Source of the DNA: Streptomyces sp. PH10-H1
Lineage (GTDB): Bacteria; Actinomycetota; Actinomycetes; Streptomycetales; Streptomycetaceae
Length of the DNA stretch: 64,000 nucleotides
Assembly: GCF_030063355.1 (NCBI RefSeq)
Contig: NZ_JASISZ010000016.1
Span: 1 to 64,000, forward strand
Direction of reading: 5' to 3'
The notes under the pieces are model-generated. The model saw only the letters and a program-made list of their open reading frames with translations, had not been told where the DNA came from and ran no database searches. Each line of letters begins with the position of its first letter. The first letter of the stretch is position 1. Positions 59,332 through 64,000 of the stretch are shown in pieces. The translations under genes were made by a program, and so were the position numbers.

Positions 59332-60258
59332 GTGACACTTGCCGCCGAGTTCCACGACATCGCCAAGCGGATCAACAACTGGGGGCGGTGGGGCGAGGGC
59401 GACGAGATCGGCACGCTGAACCTGATCACCGACGAGGTGGTGCGTGCCGCGGCCGCGACCGTGCGCAGCGGCCGCCGCGTCCCGCTGGCGCTGCCGCTGC
59501 AGCAGGACGGGGTGCAGACCGGCATGATTCCCGGCCGGGTCAACCCGCTGCGCACGATGGTGGCGCTCAACCTGGAGATGTTCGGTCCGGGCACCATCGC
59601 CACCAGCGACGACGTCGTCACGATGGGCCTGCAGGCGGCCACCCACTGGGACGGCCTGACCCATGTCTCGCACTCCGGCAAGATCTACAACGGCCGCCCC
59701 GCCGGCTCCGTCACAGCGCACGGCGGCGCCGCGTTCAGCGGCATCGAGAAGGTGACGACCCTGGTCTCACGCGGTGTGCTGCTCGATGTGGCCCGTGCCA
59801 GGAGTCTCGACCGGCTGCCCGGCGACCACGCGGTCACCCCCGAGGATCTGGAGGCGGCCGAGGAGTTGGCGGGTACAGCGGTCCGCGCCGGGGACATCGT
59901 GCTGGTCCGCACCGGTCAGATGCGCTCCTACCTGGGCGGCGACAAGCACGGCTACGCCTTCCCGTCCCCCGGGCTGTCCATCAGGACACCGGAGTGGTTC
60001 CACGCCCGCGATGTGGCGGCGGTCGCCAACGACACGCTCACCTTTGAGATCTTCCCGCCGGAGATCGAGGATCTCTGGCTGCCGGTGCACGGCCTCGATC
60101 TCGTGGAGATGGGGATGTTGCAGGGCCAGAACTGGAATCTGGAGGAGCTGTCAGAGGCCTGTGCGGAGGCGGGGCGGTACGAGTTCTTCCTGGATGCCAC
60201 GCCCGAGCCCTTCGTGGGCGGGGCAGGCAGTCCGGTCGCACCCGTCGCAGTGCTCTAG
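59332..60258 (+). CDS. Cyclase family protein (kynurenine-formamidase-like hydrolase)
   Basis: A 308-aa metal-dependent hydrolase of the cyclase/KynB superfamily. The family motif appears as ATHWDGLTHVSHSGKIYNG (His/Asp metal ligands) and the C-terminal PVHGLDLVEMGMLQGQNWNL. Such enzymes hydrolyse amides, lactones or cyclic diketones, so ring or lactone opening is conceivable. GTG 59332 has AGGAGG 5 bp upstream. The 3' end overlaps the convergent ATPase gene by 108 bp. Confidence 0.9.
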   Translation: MTLAAEFHDIAKRINNWGRWGEGDEIGTLNLITDEVVRAAAATVRSGRRVPLALPLQQDGVQTGMIPGRVNPLRTMVALNLEMFGPGTIATSDDVVTMGLQAATHWDGLTHVSHSGKIYNGRPAGSVTAHGGAAFSGIEKVTTLVSRGVLLDVARARSLDRLPGDHAVTPEDLEAAEELAGTAVRAGDIVLVRTGQMRSYLGGDKHGYAFPSPGLSIRTPEWFHARDVAAVANDTLTFEIFPPEIEDLWLPVHGLDLVEMGMLQGQNWNLEELSEACAEAGRYEFFLDATPEPFVGGAGSPVAPVAVL

Positions 60259-60675
60259 GCCGGCGATCCCCTGGCCGGCCAGCGGCCGGTCCACCTCGCA
60301 CCAGATCCGCTTGCCGGCTCCCTCGGGCTGCCAGCCCCACCGGTCGGCCAGTCCGTCCACCAGCTCCAGGCCGCGGCCCCCGGTCTCGTCACGGTGGGCG
60401 TGCCGAGGCGTGGGCGGACAGTCGCTGGAGTCGGCGACCTCGACCCGGACCGTCAAGTCCGAGGAGTCGGGGAAGAGCATGCGCAGCACCGCAGGGCAGC
60501 CGGTGTGCACGACCGCGTTCGTCACGAGCTCGGAGATCAGCAGGATCAAGGTCTCGGCGAGCGGCTCGTCCGCCCCTATGCCGGAGCCGAGGAGCCGCGA
60601 GCGCGCCCATCGCCTGGCGCGCCCCACTTCCGCGGGATCCGCGCCGACCTCGAGCTGAACCTGAAGCACCTGCAC
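60151..60675 (-). CDS. ATP-binding protein, anti-sigma-factor kinase-like (HATPase_c)
   Basis: A 174-aa GHKL ATPase. The N box is LISELVTNAVVHTGC and the G box GRGLELVDGLADRWGW. A C-terminal extension with four Cys/His residues (HCDGCDRTACPAH) may bind a metal. The GTG start is at 60675. The 3' third overlaps the cyclase gene on the opposite strand. Probably a developmental or stress regulator unrelated to the regulon. Confidence 0.85.
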   Translation of the reverse strand: MQVLQVQLEVGADPAEVGRARRWARSRLLGSGIGADEPLAETLILLISELVTNAVVHTGCPAVLRMLFPDSSDLTVRVEVADSSDCPPTPRHAHRDETGGRGLELVDGLADRWGWQPEGAGKRIWCEVDRPLAGQGIAGLEHCDGCDRTACPAHEGLGRGIQEELVPPRLRTGL

Positions 60676-61049
60676 CGCTCACACCATCCGAACCGGCGGA
60701 CACATCGCCTCGCGCCATGCTGAAGTCACGGTACGTGACCCCCATGGAGCACAGCATGATTGACCTACAGTCACCCCAACAAGCGCTTCGGGCATATTCC
60801 AGCGCAAAGGAGTATGCGTACTGCATACTGTGCGAGGCTCATTGAGGGGCGCGCGGGGAGGATTCGAACACCCAGGCGTCCCAGGCGCGGCGCCCGCCCG
60901 GCTCCGCCGGGCGGCGACCATTCGGCGCCTCTGAACCTCTCGCACCCGATGGAGCGTACCCGAGCCGGGCGCCGACTCCAGCCCGTCACAAGTTACGCCT
61001 TGGACACAACCCGATATCAACGCAGCGTCACCGATCGCTCACTTGGCTC
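60676..61049. other. Intergenic region with hairpin and tRNA-like 3' segment
   Basis: A 374-bp region without a supported gene. AGTATGC at 60811-60817 is repeated inverted at 60823-60829 (7-bp perfect stem, 5-nt loop). On the minus strand around 60850-60885 the sequence GGGTGTTCGAATCCTCCC resembles a tRNA T-arm, but no matching acceptor stem or anticodon arm could be assembled. A GC hairpin (CGCCCGGCGGAGCCGGGCG type) follows. Confidence 0.45.
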
Positions 61050-62123
61050 TCATCGCAGCAGCTCCCCGGCCAGCTCCTCCTCATATCGCTCCTTGTCACC
61101 GCGGCCGGCCGCGAGCACCCAGGACCGCTTGATGTGCAGGTGGACGTCCGCCTCCCAGGTGAAGCCCATCCCGCCGAAGACCTGCAGGCAGTCACGTGCG
61201 TTGCGGGCCGCCGCGTCGTCCGCGAGCAGCCGCGCAGCGGCTGTTTCGAAGCCGTCGCCGGACACCGCCGCCGCGTAGACCGCCGTACGGGCCATCTCCA
61301 CCCGTACGAGCATGTCCGCGCACAGATGCTTCACCGCCTGGAACGCCCCGATCGGCCGCCCGAACTGTTCGCGTTCCCGGGCGTGTTGCACGGCCATCGC
61401 GAGGGTCCTTCCGGCGCTGCCCACCTGCTGCGCCGCGGTGAGCAGCGCGGCTTCCCGCCGCAACCGGTCCGGATCGGCGCCCGTACCGCCGTCGAACGGC
61501 TGCTCCGCGGCCAGGCCGCCGCCGGGGCCGCCGTCGGCCAGATGCAGCGGGGTGAGGGGGTCGACGGAGCGGATCGCCACGGCTGGGAACGCGTCGGCGG
61601 CGACGAGGCCGACGGATCCGTCCCCGGTCCCGCCCAGCACCATGACCGCGTCCGCCGCGGCCAGGTGGCCGACCGGAACGGACGGCTGCGCCAGGGTGAC
61701 CACCGTTTCCCCGGTGGCCGCACCGGCCGCCACCGGCCCGGTCAGATGCGTCGCCGCCAGGTGCGTGGCGACCAGCGGCCCGGGCAGCAGTACGCGGCCG
61801 GCCTCCTCGAAGAGCAGCACAGCCTCGGGCAGTCCGAGGCCCACGCCGCCGTCCGCCTCCGGCACCCTGAGCGCGAAGAACCCGGCCGCGCCCAGCTCGC
61901 GCCACCGGGCGCGGTCGAGCAGCGGGACGCCGCCGTCCGTTCCGGTCGGCCACCTGGGCGCGCCCGTGACGGCACCCCCGCCGGCGGTGTGCACCGCCGC
62001 ACCTCCCGGGACGTCGCCCGCGTCCACCGCCGCGCGCAGCGCCTCGCGCGGGAACCGCCCGGCGAGCAGCTTCCGCACGCCCGTCCGCAAAGCCTCTTGA
62101 TCTTCGGTCGGTTGGAAATCCAC
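61050..62123 (-). CDS. Acyl-CoA dehydrogenase, FadE (GFTWE type), second copy
   Basis: A 357-aa FadE-like protein with a divergent N-terminal half (Gly/Ala-rich). The C-terminal half is clear: AREREQFGRPIGAFQAVKHL and VFGGMGFTWEADVHLHIKRS. It is a paralogue of the enzyme at 38915. GTG 62123 is the start. It follows the FadE at 62259 in the same direction, so the two probably form one alpha2beta2-type enzyme. The intergenic gap is filled by a 36-bp repeat. Confidence 0.9.
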   Translation of the reverse strand: MDFQPTEDQEALRTGVRKLLAGRFPREALRAAVDAGDVPGGAAVHTAGGGAVTGAPRWPTGTDGGVPLLDRARWRELGAAGFFALRVPEADGGVGLGLPEAVLLFEEAGRVLLPGPLVATHLAATHLTGPVAAGAATGETVVTLAQPSVPVGHLAAADAVMVLGGTGDGSVGLVAADAFPAVAIRSVDPLTPLHLADGGPGGGLAAEQPFDGGTGADPDRLRREAALLTAAQQVGSAGRTLAMAVQHAREREQFGRPIGAFQAVKHLCADMLVRVEMARTAVYAAAVSGDGFETAAARLLADDAAARNARDCLQVFGGMGFTWEADVHLHIKRSWVLAAGRGDKERYEEELAGELLR

Positions 62124-62160
62124 GGTCAGCCCCCAGCCCTCTGCACGTCCCCGGTCCTCC

Positions 62161-62264
62161 GCACTCCTCCGGTCCTCCGCACGTCCTCAGCCCTCCGCAC
62201 TCCTCCGGTCCTCCGCACGTCCTCAGCCCTCCGCACTCCTCCGGTCCTCCGCACGTCCTCAGCC
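62161..62264. repeat. 36-bp tandem repeat, about three copies
   Basis: A 36-bp unit starting GCACTCCTCCGGTCCTCCGC repeats at 62161, 62197 and 62233, the last incomplete. A partial degenerate copy precedes it. It fills the whole gap between the two FadE genes and touches the stop of the upstream one. Confidence 0.9.
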
Positions 62265-63425
62265 CTTCGGGAGACCGAGGATGCGCTCGGCCACGATGTT
62301 CTTCTGGATCTGCGAGGTGCCGGCGGCGATCGTGTAGGACAGCGACGACAGCCGCTCCGCAGTCCACGGGTGCCCGGTGTCCAGCGCGAGCGGGCCCAGC
62401 ACCTCGGCGGCCGTGTCGTACAGCTCCTGCCGGGCGTGCGAGTAGCGCAGCTTGAACACGGATCCGCCGGTACCGGGCACGCCCGTGCCGCCGACCCGCA
62501 GGGAGCGCTCCGCCTCACTGACGTTCCGCTGGGTGAGTCGCCACAGGACGGAGAACTCCGCCGCGAGCCGGCCCAGCCTGCGCCGCAGCGCCGGGTCGTC
62601 CCAGCTGCCGTTCGCCTTCGCGGCGCGCGCGATCTCGCCCAGGACGCGGCGGCAGGCGACGACCTCGCCGACGAAGGCGGTGCCGCGTTCGAAGGAGAGG
62701 GTGACCATGGTGACGCGCCAGCCGTCGTTCTCCTCCCCCACCCGGTTGGCGACCGGCACCCGCACCTCGTCGAGGAACATCTCGGCGAATTCCGTCGACC
62801 CGGCGAGGGTGCGCAGCGGCCGCACCGTGACGCCCGGGGCGTCCATCGGCATCGCGAGCCACGAGATGCCGCGGTGCTTGGGCGCCTGCGGATCGGTGCG
62901 GACCAGCAGCTCGCACCAGTCGGCGACCTCCGCGTGCGAGGTCCAGATCTTCGAGCCGGTCACCACGTACGCGTCGCCGTCGCGCACCGCGCGGGTCCGC
63001 AGTGATGCCAGGTCGGAGCCGGCGCCGGGCTCGCTGAACCCCTGGCACCACACCTCGTCGCCGCGCAGCACCGGCGGCAGCCAGCGCCGCCGCTGCTCGG
63101 CGGTGCCCTCGGCGGCGATGGTGGGCCCGGCGTGCAGCAGCCCGACGAAGTTGGCGCCGACATAGGGCGCGCCCGCCTTCTCCGTCTCCTCCAGGAAGAT
63201 CAGATGCTGCACCGGGGTCGCGCCCCGCCCGCCCGCGTCGGCCGGCCAGTGCAGGCCCGCGTAGCCCGCGTCGTACAGCATCCGCTGCCAGCCGGCGTCG
63301 TACGCGCGCCGGCCGGGCCAGTCGCGCGGGTCGGGCCGGGGGGGCAGCTTGGGCAGCACGTCGCCGAGCCAGGCGCGCAGCCCGGCGCGGAACGCCTCCT
63401 GTTCCCCGGTATACGTCAGGTCCAC
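62259..63425 (-). CDS. Acyl-CoA dehydrogenase, FadE (NIVAERILGLP type)
   Basis: A 388-aa acyl-CoA dehydrogenase paralogous to that at 57021. Key segments are WCQGFSEPGAGSDLASLRT, VTGSKIWTSHAEVADWC and the C-terminus GTSQIQKNIVAERILGLPKG. GTG 63425 is the start and lies 7 bp after the amidohydrolase stop. Amidohydrolase, this gene and the FadE at 61050 form one operon whose promoter lies beyond the window. Confidence 0.93.
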   Translation of the reverse strand: MDLTYTGEQEAFRAGLRAWLGDVLPKLPPRPDPRDWPGRRAYDAGWQRMLYDAGYAGLHWPADAGGRGATPVQHLIFLEETEKAGAPYVGANFVGLLHAGPTIAAEGTAEQRRRWLPPVLRGDEVWCQGFSEPGAGSDLASLRTRAVRDGDAYVVTGSKIWTSHAEVADWCELLVRTDPQAPKHRGISWLAMPMDAPGVTVRPLRTLAGSTEFAEMFLDEVRVPVANRVGEENDGWRVTMVTLSFERGTAFVGEVVACRRVLGEIARAAKANGSWDDPALRRRLGRLAAEFSVLWRLTQRNVSEAERSLRVGGTGVPGTGGSVFKLRYSHARQELYDTAAEVLGPLALDTGHPWTAERLSSLSYTIAAGTSQIQKNIVAERILGLPKG

Positions 63426-63432
63426 GCGCGCC

Positions 63433-64000
63433 TCACCTACCGGATCCGCCGGACGTACCCGCCGGACTCTGCTTCGCGAGGGAGGAGAGGTCGAGGCCGC
63501 GGTCGAAGTCCAGGTCGAGCATCCGGATGGCGTTGCCGCGCATGAGCTTGTAGACGGTCTCGTCGTCGATCCCCTTCATATGGTCCTCGGCGACCTCCTT
63601 GGTGTGCGGGAATGTCGAGTCCACATGCGGGTAGTCCGTCTCGAAGGTCGCGTTGTCGCGGCCGACGACGTCCAGCGACGCGACGCCGTGCTTGTCGCGG
63701 AAGAAGCAGCAGAAGATCTGCCGGTAGTAGTACGCCGACGGCGGCTCCGGGATGATGTCGCGCACTCCGCCCCAGGCCCGGTGCTCCTCCCAGACGGTGT
63801 CCGCGCGCTCCAGGGCGTAGGGGATCCAGCCCATCTGGCCCTCGCTGTAGGCGAGTTTCAGCGTCGGGAACTTCACGAGGACCCCGCTGAACAGGAAGTC
63901 CATCATCGAGGCCATCGCGTTGTTGAAACTGAGCGCGGCCTGCACGGCGGGCGGTGCGTCGGGGGAGGCGGCGGGCATCTGCGAGGACGAGCCGATGTGC
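63433..64000 (-). CDS. Amidohydrolase-2 family protein, partial
   Basis: The C-terminal 188 or so residues of a protein whose start lies beyond 64000. It shares FSGVLVKFPTLKLAYSEGQM, GWIPYALERADTVWEEHRAW and ETDYPHVDSTFP with the complete paralogue at 14720, so the same ACMSD-like fold is expected. It is the upstream member of the operon with the two FadE genes. No promoter is in view. Confidence 0.88.
   Translation of the reverse strand, partial: HIGSSSQMPAASPDAPPAVQAALSFNNAMASMMDFLFSGVLVKFPTLKLAYSEGQMGWIPYALERADTVWEEHRAWGGVRDIIPEPPSAYYYRQIFCCFFRDKHGVASLDVVGRDNATFETDYPHVDSTFPHTKEVAEDHMKGIDDETVYKLMRGNAIRMLDLDFDRGLDLSSLAKQSPAGTSGGSGR

Noticed and set aside
60771-60989. 72-codon minus-strand frame containing GVRILPARP
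   Set aside because: This peptide is typical of spurious frames reading across tRNA-like sequence; no start support.
62161-62264. 36-bp repeats considered as a CRISPR array
   Set aside because: Units are directly adjacent without spacers and no cas genes are nearby.
1-64000. Full sterol degradation cluster
   Set aside because: FadD3-, Ltp- and FadE-like genes suggest it, but no KstD, Hsa oxygenase/dioxygenase, IpdAB or mce genes are in the window, so sterol use is not claimed.

Overview
The window is high-GC actinobacterial DNA, almost certainly Streptomyces. Support comes from a SARP regulator of AfsR architecture, an AfsK-like Ser/Thr kinase with a PQQ propeller, a WhiJ-like XRE/DUF397/HATPase set, a fused FO synthase for coenzyme F420, frequent GTG/TTG starts and GC-rich hairpin terminators. 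No rRNA, CRISPR array or intact transposase was seen.

Layout. 1-9.5 kb: SDR, sodium:solute symporter, ADP-ribosylglycohydrolase, FO synthase (fbiC), an F420-type LLM oxidoreductase and a Tat-exported PHP metallohydrolase. 9.5-16 kb: first catabolic block (D-aminoacylase-like amidohydrolase, two LLM oxidoreductases, SDR, amidohydrolase-2 protein). 16-28.8 kb: an accessory stretch without the operator described below. It holds a truncated fatty-acyl-AMP-ligase-like protein, a SARP-STAND-TPR regulator followed by a 54-aa peptide gene with a duplicated octapeptide, a TetR gene with a perfect 30-bp palindrome, the WhiJ-like set, a pseudogene, a relic of a fadD 3' end, a lipoprotein, an esterase and a DUF998 membrane protein. 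28.8-32.8 kb: fadD3-like ligase divergent from lipid-transfer thiolase-fold protein, DUF35 and enoyl-CoA hydratase. 33-37 kb: membrane protein, AfsK-like kinase, VOC protein. 37.5-50 kb: second catabolic block (TetR, Ddn-like protein plus acyl-CoA dehydrogenase, second thiolase-fold protein, DoxX plus DUF35, FAD oxidoreductase with a frameshift, ADP-forming acyl-CoA synthetase, enoyl-CoA hydratase, flavin reductase). 50-54.4 kb: MFS/GlxA and MFS/MerR pairs. 54.4-64 kb: third catabolic block (alcohol and aldehyde dehydrogenases, three acyl-CoA dehydrogenases, SDR, cyclase-family hydrolase, amidohydrolase running off the end).

The unifying signal is a 17-bp palindrome, YCTGAC-N4/5-CGTCAGN. It recurs 14-15 times and only in front of the catabolic genes, often 20-23 bp from the start codon or touching a probably leaderless start. 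This defines a local regulon for CoA-dependent degradation of an unidentified, possibly polycyclic or branched, substrate: CoA activation (FadD3-like, ADP-forming ligase), dehydrogenation by likely heteromeric FadE pairs, hydration, SDR oxidation, retro-aldol cleavage by Ltp/DUF35 pairs, and F420/flavin redox steps. The TetR at 37.5 kb, with its own variant palindrome, is the best candidate repressor. The substrate is not evident from sequence; the classical sterol ring-opening genes are not seen here.
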